Origin: DASUAO01 sp046484625
GTDB lineage: Bacteria; Actinomycetota; Acidimicrobiia; IMCC26256; PALSA-555
Direction: 5' to 3'
DNA: 5,490 nt
Assembly (NCBI GenBank): GCA_046484625.1
Contig: JAWOIO010000110.1
Span: 1-5,490 of the forward strand
In this document: positions 5,464 through 5,490 of the stretch, one piece after another
How the letters are laid out: the number at the start of each line of letters is the position of its first letter
Position numbering within the stretch: the first letter of the stretch is position 1
The notes under the pieces: generated by a model
The model's database searches: none
Seen by the model: the letters and a program-made list of their open reading frames with translations, nothing else
What the model was told of the DNA's origin: nothing
Program-made: the position numbers and the translations under genes

Positions 5464-5490
5464 ATGAATCGGTGGGGCCGACTCATAGTG
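5464..5490 (+). CDS. Possible 5' end of a gene running off the window
   Basis: An ATG at 5464 opens a frame reading MNRWGRLIV to the window end. An AAAGG stretch (5448-5452) lies 11 bases upstream and is a weak ribosome binding site. A TAA precedes it in frame at 5458-5460. Nine codons are too few to identify anything, and chance is a real alternative. Confidence 0.15.

Larger units (their letters stand above)
5384..5490. other. AT-richer segment beyond a composition break, origin unknown
   Basis: By my count this segment has 52 G/C of 107 bases (49%), against 67 of the preceding 100. It carries nested inverted repeats: GATTCAT (5387-5393) with ATGAATC (5464-5470), ATTCTGC (5428-5434) with GCAGAAT (5452-5458), and ATCGA (5437-5441) with TCGAT (5443-5447). 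It looks like the edge of inserted DNA such as an insertion sequence, integrative element or rearrangement. No transposase motif or target-site duplication can be shown within the window. Confidence 0.45.

Noticed and set aside
5378..5490. Minus-strand open frame entering from the right edge and stopping at 5378, as a transposase C-terminus
   Set aside because: About 37 codons with no recognisable transposase motif; it cannot be told apart from chance without the flanking sequence.

Overview
The window is high-GC DNA (about two thirds G+C or more, except the last ~110 bases). It has GTG as well as ATG starts and 4-base ATGA gene overlaps, and its CysQ closely resembles the mycobacterial type. 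Together these point to an actinobacterial chromosome, possibly an Acidimicrobiia-like lineage. The phylum is an inference with good support; the class is a guess.

Layout. Positions 1-89 are a leader packed with inverted repeats, starting with a terminator-like hairpin at 1-19. Two coupled plus-strand genes follow: cysQ (90-836, PAP / inositol-phosphate-type phosphatase) and an alpha/beta hydrolase (833-1570). They converge on a minus-strand block with only 5 bp between the stop codons, and both stops lie inside a 15-bp palindrome. The minus-strand block reads right to left: a small secreted protein (4819-4304), a 57-bp gap, then three genes that overlap by 4 bp each: a divergent PlsY-family protein (4246-3647), an MFS transporter (3650-2415) and a DegV/FakB-family fatty-acid-binding protein (2418-1576). 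A 121-bp divergent intergenic region separates this block from a second small secreted protein on the plus strand (4941-5420). That gene's 3' end runs into AT-richer sequence with nested inverted repeats, which continues to the window end.

How the genes may work together. DegV/FakB proteins bind fatty acids for phosphorylation by a FakA kinase, and PlsY uses acyl-phosphate to acylate glycerol-3-phosphate. Tight coupling of degV, an MFS exporter-like gene and a plsY-like gene therefore suggests a small lipid-handling operon. The PlsY here has lost several canonical motif residues, so its reaction may have changed. CysQ and the hydrolase are probably a separate housekeeping pair.

Most of the window is ordinary chromosomal gene content. 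The points worth a second look are the degenerate PlsY in a DegV-MFS operon, the composition break near 5384 that seems to truncate a secreted protein, the nested inverted repeats after it, and the symmetrical convergent-stop palindrome. I see no defence system, CRISPR array, tRNA or rRNA.
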